This document shows positions 1 to 5,576 of a stretch of DNA of 6,472 nucleotides, one piece after another. Source of the stretch: Hydrogenimonas sp. (GTDB lineage Bacteria > Campylobacterota > Campylobacteria > Campylobacterales > Hydrogenimonadaceae); assembly GCA_021647345.1 (NCBI GenBank), contig JAKIUX010000060.1, forward strand, positions 1 through 6,472, read 5' to 3'. The notes under the pieces were generated by a model. That model did no database searches and was not told where the DNA came from. It saw only the letters and a list, made by a program, of their open reading frames with translations. How positions within the stretch are numbered: the stretch's first letter is position 1; the number at the start of each line of letters is the position of its first letter. The position numbers were made by a program, and so were the translations under genes.

Positions 1-245
1 CGGGGCGAGAGGATGCAAGCGGCGGCACAAGGCGAGCTCACTTCGCTATCGTAGATGCTATCGGAAAAGAGGATGCGAAAAAAAGCGACAAAGCGAGAAA
101 AGTGCTAAAGTTAAAAGTGCAGGCCTCTATACAGGGAGAGGAGATAAGAGTAAGCGGAAAATCTCTTGACGATCTGCAGGCGGTTATGGCTCATCTGAAG
201 TCGCTCGATCTGGAGTTTCCGGTAAACTTTGGGAACTATAGATAG
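1..245 (+). CDS. yajQ: YajQ-family (UPF0234) nucleotide-binding protein, C-terminal part
   Basis: The frame is open from the window edge (first full codon at position 3) to a TAG at 243-245, giving the last 80 residues. The stretch LKLKVQASIQGEEIRVSGKS followed by DDLQAV and the ending FPVNFGNYR is the highly conserved C-terminus of YajQ (UPF0234), normally about 160 residues, so roughly half the protein lies outside the window. Family knowledge: YajQ is a small cytoplasmic protein with two ferredoxin-like folds that binds nucleic acids or nucleotides, and in Xanthomonas a homologue is a cyclic di-GMP effector that works with a transcription factor. The next gene starts four bases after the stop, so it is probably the upstream member of an operon. 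The family assignment is firm; the ligand in this organism is unknown. Confidence 0.93.
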   Translation, partial: GREDASGGTRRAHFAIVDAIGKEDAKKSDKARKVLKLKVQASIQGEEIRVSGKSLDDLQAVMAHLKSLDLEFPVNFGNYR

Positions 246-249
246 ATTG

Positions 250-558
250 ATGAGCGTTGAATTTAAAGATGAGTGGACCCAAGAGGAGTATCTGAGGGCC
301 AAAAAGGAGCGGGAGGGTGAAGGGCGCAAGGTTCTGCTGATTGATACTATCGCCAAACCTATAGAAGGCGCCGACACAACACTTTTTAACCCGTTTGTGA
401 TAAAAGAGTATCCTCCTGGTACGGTTCTTCTCTTTTACTGCGACACAGGAAAAGAGACTAAAGAGCGTTTGCCAGAATTTCGAAAGAGATTTCCCGATAA
501 AATCTGTATATCTTTGCGCGGCGGCAGAGGATACTGGCGCAAAAACCTTAGAGCTTAG
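250..558 (+). CDS. Small rhodanese-like domain protein
   Basis: A 102-residue cytoplasmic protein with no signal peptide or membrane segment. Its order fits a single rhodanese domain: a VLLIDT strand (28-33), then VLLFYCDTGKET (59-70), where Cys64 sits at the start of the short active-site loop, and a final ISLRGGRGYW (88-96) like the conserved 'l.GG...W' at the end of rhodanese domains. Such proteins carry a persulfide on the cysteine for sulfur transfer or cyanide detoxification; some act only as binding modules. I chose ATG at 250, four bases after the yajQ stop; there is no clear ribosome-binding site, so translation may depend on re-initiation after yajQ. In-frame TTG codons at 229 and 247 are weaker alternatives. 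The N-terminal half is divergent, so catalytic activity is not assured. Confidence 0.75.
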   Translation: MSVEFKDEWTQEEYLRAKKEREGEGRKVLLIDTIAKPIEGADTTLFNPFVIKEYPPGTVLLFYCDTGKETKERLPEFRKRFPDKICISLRGGRGYWRKNLRA

Positions 559-569
559 GAGCGGTATTG

Positions 570-890
570 ATGGGGGAGGCTTGCGAAGCTTTTATTCGCC
601 ATATTGAGGCTGGAGAGTATTACGAAGCCCATGAGGTGCTGGAAGAGGTCTGGTTTCCGAGGCGTTTTGAAGATAGTGACGAGATTCGTCTGATAAAAGG
701 TTTTATCAACGCTTCGGTCTCTTTTGAGCTGCACAAAAGGGGGCGCTCTTCGCCTTCCGAGAAAACCTGGCAGGTATACTTGAAGTATCGTCCTCTTATA
801 GATAAAATCGATAAGAGTGAATCGCTTCATCTTTATAGGCGTATAGAGAGTGTGCTCGAGAAAGTTTATGAAGATCTGTTCAGGCCGTAG
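570..890 (+). CDS. DUF309 family protein
   Basis: A 106-residue all-helical protein. The signature of DUF309 is clear: YYEAHEVLEEVW (17-28), with the conserved His and Glu pairs, followed by a helix GFINASVSFELHKRG (44-58). Family members are about 100-160 residues and of unknown biochemical function; the His/Glu/Trp-rich helices suggest a ligand- or metal-binding helical bundle, which is inference. ATG at 570 is preferred over TTG at 567 because AGGAG at 557-561 is eight bases upstream. The Shine-Dalgarno overlaps the stop of the rhodanese gene and the 3' end overlaps the next gene by 23 bases, so expression is tightly linked to both neighbours. The pairing with a SagB-like oxidoreductase is the main clue to its role. 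Confidence 0.9.
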   Translation: MGEACEAFIRHIEAGEYYEAHEVLEEVWFPRRFEDSDEIRLIKGFINASVSFELHKRGRSSPSEKTWQVYLKYRPLIDKIDKSESLHLYRRIESVLEKVYEDLFRP

Positions 891-2160
891 TTATCACGAA
901 GCTACGAAACACTCCTGGCTCTCTGTCAGGCAGAATCCGAAACGTCTTGACTGGAGCAATCAGCCCAGATCGATGAAAATCTACCCTCCCTCTCTTCTTC
1001 GTATTAAACTATCTAAAGAGTTTCCGTCTCACAGCTTCATATACCACATAGGCGGAATCACCGCTAAAAAGAGTTACCCGGAAGTTGAGTACTACTTAAG
1101 AACAAATCCGAGTGCCGGAGCTCTCTACCCAAACGAGATATACTTTCAGGCAAGAGGAGTAGAAGGGTTTGATGACGGTATCTACCACTTCGAAGTCTCA
1201 ACATCGTCTGCCGTTATGCTTTATGCGCTGAAAGAGGAGGAGGAGGGGCTCGAACCGCTTCTAAAACTTAAGAACCAAATGAGCGGTCTGCTCTTTTTCG
1301 TTTCGGCCGTCTACTACCGTTCAGCTTGGAAATATCGTGAAAGAGCCTATAGATATACGCTACTGGATGCGGGGCACATTTTAGGAGCCATAGAGGCGGG
1401 CAGCTACCTATATAACCACGCTTACAGGGTGGTGTATGGTGCAGATTTGCAGGGGCTGAACCGATTCTTCGGTTTTGGCGAAGAGGAGTTCTTTCTGTCG
1501 AGCGCGGTTGTCGCAGTGCCAAAGAAGGGGGTGCCGGTATCGCTTCCCGATCTTGCGCTAGAGCAGGTCGATCCTGCAGGAGTATTTTTGCATGCCGCTG
1601 ACATAGAGAAGGCGTATCGCGAAACTATAACGCTAAAAAATTGCAAAAAAGAGCCCCGATATCCAGCTCTCTCTTTTCACAAAGATAGGTGGGAAGAGGC
1701 AATACTTAAGAGGCGATCGATAAGGGAGTTTTCTAAAAACAGCATATCGAAAGGGCAGCTCGAAGCTCTGCTTGAGGCGGTATATATGCCAGTTCCAAGC
1801 GATTGTGACGAAGAGCTGATGCTCTATATGGTTGTAAATAGAGTCGATGGAATGAAACAGGGGGTATATTTGCGAAATGAGATATTGAGAGAGGGAGACT
1901 TTTCTAAAAAAGCGGGCTATCTTTGTCTCGAGCAACGCCTCGGCAGTGATAGTGCAGTTACATTTTTTATACTCTCGAGCGGCTGCAACTACAGAGCATT
2001 ATATCAAAAAGCGGGGCTCTGGGGTCATAGATTGTATCTCTTGTCGGAATATATGGGGTTGGGCTGCAGCGGAATCGGGGCATATTACGACGATGAGGTA
2101 AAAGAGTTTTTGGGTGACGAAGGTATGGTTTTGTACGCATTGGCGATAGGCCCTAAATAG
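868..2160 (+). CDS. SagB/ThcOx-type FMN oxidoreductase, two nitroreductase domains
   Basis: A 430-residue protein with two tandem nitroreductase-like domains. N-terminal domain: TNPSAGALYPNEIY (79-92), a Lys155-Tyr156 pair in WKYRERAYRY, then LLDAGH (165-170). C-terminal domain: ILKRRSIREF (279-288), GLWGHRLYLLSEYMGLGC (383-400), SGIGAYYDDEV (401-411) and a closing LYALAIGP. These are SagB/ThcOx hallmarks; in azoline-forming dehydrogenases a Lys-Tyr pair is needed for FMN-dependent oxidation of azolines to azoles. No YcaO protein or precursor peptide is visible, so the substrate is unknown. Start: ATG 868 gives an N-terminus (SYHEATKHSW) like relatives; GTG 850 in the same frame is possible. 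The Shine-Dalgarno is weak, so translation is probably coupled to the DUF309 gene it overlaps by 23 bases. No frameshift or missing motif was seen. Confidence 0.9.
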   Translation: MKICSGRSYHEATKHSWLSVRQNPKRLDWSNQPRSMKIYPPSLLRIKLSKEFPSHSFIYHIGGITAKKSYPEVEYYLRTNPSAGALYPNEIYFQARGVEGFDDGIYHFEVSTSSAVMLYALKEEEEGLEPLLKLKNQMSGLLFFVSAVYYRSAWKYRERAYRYTLLDAGHILGAIEAGSYLYNHAYRVVYGADLQGLNRFFGFGEEEFFLSSAVVAVPKKGVPVSLPDLALEQVDPAGVFLHAADIEKAYRETITLKNCKKEPRYPALSFHKDRWEEAILKRRSIREFSKNSISKGQLEALLEAVYMPVPSDCDEELMLYMVVNRVDGMKQGVYLRNEILREGDFSKKAGYLCLEQRLGSDSAVTFFILSSGCNYRALYQKAGLWGHRLYLLSEYMGLGCSGIGAYYDDEVKEFLGDEGMVLYALAIGPK

Positions 2161-2193
2161 TGCAATCCGTTAACCTTTTTTTATTTCTGTTCT

Positions 2194-2221
2194 TTGATGT
2201 AAACAGGTAAAATGATACAAT
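2194..2221 (+). promoter_or_regulatory. Sigma-70-type promoter for the diguanylate cyclase gene
   Basis: TTGATG at 2194-2199 and TACAAT at 2216-2221 are separated by 16 bases, in the 67-base gap after the SagB-like gene. A start about seven bases after the -10 would fall at about 2228, which is the A of the ATG itself, so the mRNA could be leaderless. No Shine-Dalgarno sits at a usual distance from that ATG. This is read by eye and not tested. Confidence 0.5.
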
Positions 2222-2227
2222 ATCGGT

Positions 2228-3730
2228 ATGAAAATATATAATAAAAACCTATGGCCTGCAACACTTGCCAAATGTGCGATCATAGTGCTTATCGGAATGT
2301 TTCTCTTTTTCGGCATAGATCGTTACAGCAAAGCGGAGATAGACTCTACTATCAGACAGACGGTGAATATGCAAAAGAGGCTTATAGAGCTTCAGATGGA
2401 GTCTTTCAAGATGGAGTCGGATACGATAGCCGATCTCATTTTCGATATAGAGACCAAAAAGCTCATGTACGACGCCAAAAATGGGAAGGACCCTCAGCTT
2501 ATAAGAGATGAGTTGCTCGCACGATACCTTCCCCTTTATGAAAAGCTTCAGCGACACAGCCTACGGCATCTTCAGTTCCATACGCCCGATGGGCGCTCCT
2601 TTTTGCGTGTTCATAAACCTGATACTTTCGGGGACTCGCTGCTTTTTAGGCCGTCAATAGAGAGTATGATCCATACCCACAAGCCGATATACGGTTTTGA
2701 AGTTGGCAGATACCTTGGCGCCTACAGAGCTATATACCCCCTCTTCTACAGGATGGAGTTTGTCGGCAGCGTAGAAATCTCCTTCTCGTTCGCCGCTATG
2801 AAAACGGCGTTAGAGCGAGTTAGTCATGGATTAAGCAGCTATATGCTCGCCCTTAACTACGATCTGCTTAAAAGAAGTGTAAAAAACGGTATGCCAAGCG
2901 GTTATCAAAAATGTTTTATAGATGATAAGTTCGTGCTTGACGGAGCTTTGTCCAAGGGTTCCGAGATAGTTAAAGAGTCCGGCTACAAAACCTCTCTGCT
3001 GCCCTATCGTGAATTCTACACCATTTTTGAGCTCTTAAAGGGCGGTAAAAGGGAGATCTATACGGTAAGTTTTGTCCCTATGAGACTGATAGACGACGGC
3101 TATGGAGGCTACTATATTATAGTGCATAAAGATGACGGGGCTATAGCTCAGGTTCTTTCGATAACACATATAGCCTATTTTGCTCTGGGTCTTTTCGTGC
3201 TTGTCTCTTTGGTTCTTACTCTGATGGTTCATATATACAGATTAAAAGCGCACGCAGCAGAGATAGACACTTTAACGGGCATCTACAACCGCAGAGGCTG
3301 TATGAAACGACTAAAAAACGGAGATAAAAGGTACGCTCTTCTCTATATAGATATAGACCATTTCAAAAGCATCAATGATAGATTCGGTCACGATACGGGA
3401 GATGAGGTGTTAAAAGAGGTAGCCCGTCTGATAACTGCTCATATCAGAAAAGATGATGTATTCTGCCGTCACGGAGGCGAGGAGTTCCTTCTTTTTATAT
3501 CGAATGCATCAAAAGAGCAGGCTTTAAAGGTTGCTCAAAAGCTTAGAAAACATATCGAGCTGCACAAATTTGAGAAAGTGGGCCACGTTACTGTTAGTGT
3601 AGGAATAGCGATCAGGGAGAAAAACGAGTCGATAGGCTCTTTAATCTCCAGAGCCGATAAAAATCTATATAAAGCAAAAGAGCAGGGAAGAAACAGGGTA
3701 GTTACTGATGATTTGCAAAAGAGAGAGTAA
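2228..3730 (+). CDS. Membrane diguanylate cyclase with periplasmic Cache-type sensor
   Basis: A 500-residue inner-membrane protein predicted to make cyclic di-GMP from two GTP. Order: membrane segment at about 11-30; periplasmic region about 31-312; second membrane segment about 313-336; short linker; GGDEF domain from about 345 (DTLTGIYNRRG) to 493. The catalytic motif is GGEEF (416-420), and RKDD (407-410) lies exactly five residues before it, matching the RxxD product-inhibition site; FKSINDRFGHDTGDEVL (379-395) holds the usual GTP and metal-binding residues. It should therefore be active and feedback-inhibited. The sensor contains DGRSFLRVHKPDTFGDSL (121-138) and a GFEVGR...RAIYPLF stretch, as in dCache_3 double-Cache domains; its ligand is unknown. 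No EAL or HAMP domain is seen. ATG 2228 is chosen because the next in-frame Met lies inside the first membrane helix. Confidence 0.93.
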   Translation: MKIYNKNLWPATLAKCAIIVLIGMFLFFGIDRYSKAEIDSTIRQTVNMQKRLIELQMESFKMESDTIADLIFDIETKKLMYDAKNGKDPQLIRDELLARYLPLYEKLQRHSLRHLQFHTPDGRSFLRVHKPDTFGDSLLFRPSIESMIHTHKPIYGFEVGRYLGAYRAIYPLFYRMEFVGSVEISFSFAAMKTALERVSHGLSSYMLALNYDLLKRSVKNGMPSGYQKCFIDDKFVLDGALSKGSEIVKESGYKTSLLPYREFYTIFELLKGGKREIYTVSFVPMRLIDDGYGGYYIIVHKDDGAIAQVLSITHIAYFALGLFVLVSLVLTLMVHIYRLKAHAAEIDTLTGIYNRRGCMKRLKNGDKRYALLYIDIDHFKSINDRFGHDTGDEVLKEVARLITAHIRKDDVFCRHGGEEFLLFISNASKEQALKVAQKLRKHIELHKFEKVGHVTVSVGIAIREKNESIGSLISRADKNLYKAKEQGRNRVVTDDLQKRE

Positions 3731-3732
3731 AC

Positions 3733-3761
3733 AGATCAACAAAGTGAAAGTCGTTTGATCT
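3733..3761. terminator. Weak stem-loop between convergent units, possible terminator
   Basis: Seven-base arms AGATCAA (3733-3739) and TTGATCT (3755-3761) enclose a 15-base loop just after the cyclase stop codon. The stem is A/T-rich and the + strand run after it (AAATATATTTT) is not a clean T tract. It may serve the cyclase gene on the + strand. Before the insertion described below, it may also have served the tRNA-Pro gene arriving on the - strand. Confidence 0.35.
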
Positions 3762-3802
3762 AAATATATTTTGGGTACAAGAGAGAAGATAGAGTCCTTT
3801 TG

Positions 3803-3830
3803 ATGGTCGGAGTGGCGGGATTTGAACCCG
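3803..3830 (-). repeat. Distal attachment site: displaced 3' end of tRNA-Pro
   Basis: On the - strand this reads from the T-stem 5' strand (CGGG), through the T-loop TTCAAAT and acceptor strand CACTCCG, to ACCA and one further base. It matches 5452-5479 except at 3818 (G here, C at 5467 on the + strand). Nothing upstream on the - strand folds into the rest of a tRNA, so it is a fragment, not a gene. Its T-stem strand is CCCGC, the fully pairing form. Confidence 0.8.
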
Positions 3831-3968
3831 TGTAACTCTATAATTCACGAAACTCCTCAAATCCCCCCTCGTTTTCGTGCTTTATTGATCTTTAGCAAAA
3901 AATAAATATATCAAATGTCAGCAGATAATAGGCGTTTTTATTGACAATTCCACTGACAGTTCATCGTA
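3831..3968. other. Gene-free left end of the island with hairpin
   Basis: No gene is seen between the displaced tRNA fragment and the toxin stop codon. It contains an inverted repeat CACGAAA (3846-3852) and TTTCGTG (3873-3879) around a 20-base, C-rich loop. TCAAATCCC (3857-3865) is also the exact inverse of the tRNA-derived GGGATTTGA (3817-3825). TGTCAG/CTGACA arms lie further right. A terminator for the toxin operon or a recombinase binding region are both possible; neither has a clear T tract or known motif. Confidence 0.4.
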
Positions 3969-4649
3969 TTACATTCTCAATGATAAAAGTGAAAGTACTT
4001 CGTTATGAATCTCATTCCAGTTTAACGGTTTGGGGTCTTTTTCATCAAGATAGACTATCTCATCATCTTCAGCTACCTGCATATTCTCGATAAAATCATA
4101 GAAAGCCAAAAAAGAGTCTATCTTTGTGACTGCTTTTGATCCTATTTCCAAAATCTGCTCTTTTGTGAGTGTGTTTTTTTCAAGCATTATCTTAAAATCA
4201 AACAAGTCTCTTGATTTTTTTCTATTAAGCAGCGCTATGAGCTTGAGTTTTGCAATAGATTGCAGATCAATGATCTGTAGTTTGCCATTTTTATAGGGTT
4301 GACTTGATGCCGTTTTGATGATCTCTTTTTGTAGTGGCGTAGATGCTGCAAAAAACTCCAGCTTGATATTATTGAGACTAAATTTCAGCATGCGCTCATC
4401 GGGAAAGAGTCCGGCAAGCCGCAGTGCTATTGCGTTAGCGTCTTTGAGTTTGGTGCCACCAAGAGCCATAATCTCATTTGTGATTTGGCGGTGAGGCAGG
4501 GGTGCAGTACCAATGATGTCAATATCTTCAGAGATCCTGTGTCCAAGATAGTATGCCAAAGCTGTCCCACCGACAAAGTAGAGCTGGTGCGACTTAAAGA
4601 TATCAAGCTCTTTGATCTGCTCAAGAAGTGTGATGACATTAGCAGTCAT
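3969..4649 (-). CDS. abiEii: AbiEii-family nucleotidyltransferase toxin
   Basis: A 226-residue cytoplasmic protein of the AbiEii/AbiGii toxin family (nucleotidyltransferase fold). FVGGTALAYYLGHRISEDIDI (25-45) is the family's first motif: GG-T followed by an acidic DxD pair (Asp42, Asp44) for metal and NTP binding. KLEFFA (96-101) sits where the third acidic residue is expected. DLQSIAKLKLIALLNRKKSRDLFDF (128-152) carries the lysine-rich motif ending in RD. The C-terminal KPLNWNEIHNEVLSLL is also typical. Family knowledge: AbiE toxins work as reversible growth inhibitors in type IV toxin-antitoxin and phage-defence systems, and relatives (MenT) add nucleotides to tRNA. Length and motifs are complete, so it is probably functional. 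ATG 4649 overlaps the end of the upstream gene by 11 bases, so translation is probably coupled. Confidence 0.9.
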   Translation of the reverse strand: MTANVITLLEQIKELDIFKSHQLYFVGGTALAYYLGHRISEDIDIIGTAPLPHRQITNEIMALGGTKLKDANAIALRLAGLFPDERMLKFSLNNIKLEFFAASTPLQKEIIKTASSQPYKNGKLQIIDLQSIAKLKLIALLNRKKSRDLFDFKIMLEKNTLTKEQILEIGSKAVTKIDSFLAFYDFIENMQVAEDDEIVYLDEKDPKPLNWNEIHNEVLSLLSLRM

Positions 4650-5160
4650 GGATCATCTTCAGAATCTCTTTAAAAACAGGATTGCGATCATACCTGCCTT
4701 CAAGTGGGACTTTATGTCCTTTTACATCGATGAACCCTTGTTTGTAAAATGCTTTGTAGGTCGCAATAAGTTCTGCCTTGACTCTATTTTTGCCAAATTT
4801 TCGGCAGAGTAGGCAAATATCATTTTGATCCATGCCCATTAGGTAGTTTCGGATAACGGAAGATACCTTTTGTGTGGTCGGTTTGCCGCTTTGCCAAAAA
4901 GCGTTGAAGCTAAATTGAGTTGGATCAAGCACAACCTCTTCCTGGTCATCATAGACTTCATACGGTGCTTTTCTTTTACTTTGAGGCGTATATTTGATAT
5001 AGAAATATTTGGCAGTTGTTTTACCAATCTTATCACGGCTGCGTTGTAAAGTCTTTTTAATGGTCTCTTTAGAAGCGATACCTTCAAAAACAGAAGCGTC
5101 ATATTCACGATTAAAATCAAGGTGATCTAGTCGTGATCTAATTTGTTGCGCAGCGCTCAA
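4639..5160 (-). CDS. Probable AbiEi-like antitoxin (partner of the AbiEii toxin)
   Basis: A 173-residue protein encoded directly before the toxin, the usual place for the AbiEi antitoxin. Residues about 4-50 (QQIRSRLDHLDFNREYDASVF...SKETIKKTLQRSRDKIGK) are predicted by eye to be a winged helix-turn-helix, as in AbiEi and DUF6088 proteins, which repress their own promoter. The rest (about 95-173) is helical with VIRNYLMGMDQNDICLLCRKFGKNRVK; I do not recognise a known C-terminal domain. The link to AbiEi rests mainly on position and the N-terminus. Start: TTG 5160 has AAGGA (5171-5167) six bases upstream; TTG 5166, two codons earlier, is too close to that site but is possible. Two closely spaced cysteines (116 and 119) are present. 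An unrelated regulator is the main alternative. Confidence 0.65.
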   Translation of the reverse strand: MSAAQQIRSRLDHLDFNREYDASVFEGIASKETIKKTLQRSRDKIGKTTAKYFYIKYTPQSKRKAPYEVYDDQEEVVLDPTQFSFNAFWQSGKPTTQKVSSVIRNYLMGMDQNDICLLCRKFGKNRVKAELIATYKAFYKQGFIDVKGHKVPLEGRYDRNPVFKEILKMIHDC

Positions 5161-5178
5161 AGTCAATCCTTTTTTGAT

Positions 5179-5210
5179 ATTATACTATCCAAAAGTGTCC
5201 CGTTTGTCAA
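5179..5210 (-). promoter_or_regulatory. Promoter of the AbiE operon
   Basis: On the - strand there is a perfect TATAAT (5184-5179) just upstream of the antitoxin gene and a perfect TTGACA (5210-5205). They are 20 bases apart, longer than ideal; the alternative -10 TAGTAT (5187-5182) gives a 17-base spacer. The leader would be short. A bound antitoxin could block this site, as in other AbiE systems; that is inference. Confidence 0.55.
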
Positions 5211-5273
5211 AATATACCTTTATTTCGCCAATTCAAACGCCCATTCAAATCATAAACGCTATTGCGAGTACCG

Positions 5274-5441
5274 CTAAGAGACCGGATTATCGACTGTGCG
5301 CTTATTAGTAAGAGACCTGAGATCGCCAATGAGAAACAGAGGATCGGAAGGTGGAAAGTTGATATAGCCATTGTAAATAATCACCGACAGGGCATTGTGA
5401 CGATTGCAGACAGGAAATCGAAATTCACACTGATGAGCTTT
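5274..5441 (+). pseudogene. IS30-family transposase fragment
   Basis: The + strand frame reads SKRPEIANEKQRIGRWKVDI, then IVTIADRKSKFTLM. This matches the start of the catalytic domain of IS30 transposases (pattern ERPxIVxxKxRIGDWExDTVIG...LVTIVDRKSKFTL). The aspartate of the W-x-x-D stretch, the first of the DDE triad, is kept, but the D of GDW is R. Only about 55 residues remain of a family near 300-380: the N-terminal helix-turn-helix and the other two catalytic acids are missing, with no terminal repeats seen. It stops within about 10 bases of the tRNA-derived repeat, so it was probably cut when the island formed or shrank. The frame opens only from a TTG at 5262 without a ribosome-binding site, so it is not a gene. 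Confidence 0.8.
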
Positions 5442-5451
5442 AGTGCTTTAA

Positions 5452-5479
5452 ATGGTCGGAGTGGCGCGATTTGAACCCG
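5452..5479 (-). repeat. tRNA-proximal attachment site
   Basis: This is the right-hand copy of the 28-base direct repeat and forms the T-arm, acceptor 3' strand and CCA of the intact tRNA-Pro gene. It differs from the left copy only at 5467. In the standard integration model this copy was brought in by the element. Confidence 0.75.
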
Positions 5480-5530
5480 CGGCCTCTACCACCCCAAGGT
5501 AGCACGCTAACCAGGCTGCGCCACACCCCG
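5453..5530 (-). tRNA. tRNA-Pro, anticodon GGG
   Basis: A 78-base tRNA with encoded CCA. The acceptor strand CGGGGTG pairs with CACTCCG (one G-T pair), with the C1-G72 pair and A73 typical of bacterial tRNA-Pro. The D arm is GCGC/GCGT with GG in the loop. The anticodon stem CTACC/GGTAG encloses TTGGGGT, giving anticodon GGG, which reads CCC and CCU. The T arm is GCGGG-TTCAAAT-CGCGC; pairing fails at 52-62 (G-G) because of the base at 5467. The molecule may still fold, since four of five T-stem pairs remain. The native 3' end now seems to lie at 3803-3830 and no clear terminator follows the gene at its present site. Confidence 0.95.
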
Positions 5531-5547
5531 ACAATTTGTGGACCGAG

Positions 5548-5576
5548 ATTATAGCAAAATTATTCTAAAATGTCTT
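5548..5576 (-). promoter_or_regulatory. Promoter of tRNA-Pro
   Basis: On the - strand TATAAT (5553-5548) is preceded at 17 bases by AAGACA (5576-5571), which matches four of six -35 positions. The start would lie about 10 bases before the mature tRNA. The -35 lies inside the last codons of the upstream coiled-coil gene, so read-through from that gene could add to tRNA transcription. Confidence 0.6.

Larger units (their letters stand above)
3803..5479. mobile_element. Small AbiE-carrying island inserted in tRNA-Pro
   Basis: The segment is flanked by direct repeats of the 3' end of tRNA-Pro (3803-3830 and 5452-5479, 27 of 28 bases identical), the usual footprint of a tyrosine-recombinase element that integrates at a tRNA 3' end and restores the gene. 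The intact tRNA lies at the right end and the displaced 3' fragment at the left. Inside are only an AbiE-like toxin-antitoxin operon, an IS30 transposase fragment and short noncoding stretches. The coding sequence looks more A/T-rich than the flanks by eye. There is no integrase, so the element is either decayed or moved by enzymes supplied from elsewhere. An alternative is a former large island reduced by deletion, with selection keeping the toxin-antitoxin pair. Confidence 0.7.

Noticed and set aside
2251..2511. A + strand frame of 86 codons inside the cyclase gene
   Set aside because: It overlaps the well-supported cyclase frame, has odd composition and matches no family.
3803..3830. A second complete tRNA gene
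   Set aside because: Only the T-arm 3' part, acceptor strand and CCA are present; the sequence upstream on the - strand has no anticodon arm or D arm.
3941..3972. A perfect TTGACA reading into the toxin gene on the + strand as an antisense promoter
   Set aside because: No -10 hexamer is found at 16-18 bases; the only candidate, TATTAC, is 20 bases away.
4612..4812. A + strand frame across the antitoxin-toxin junction
   Set aside because: It lies opposite two well-ordered - strand genes and matches nothing recognisable.
5262..5474. The IS30-like frame as a working gene
   Set aside because: It has a TTG start with no ribosome-binding site, lacks most of the transposase and runs into the tRNA repeat.
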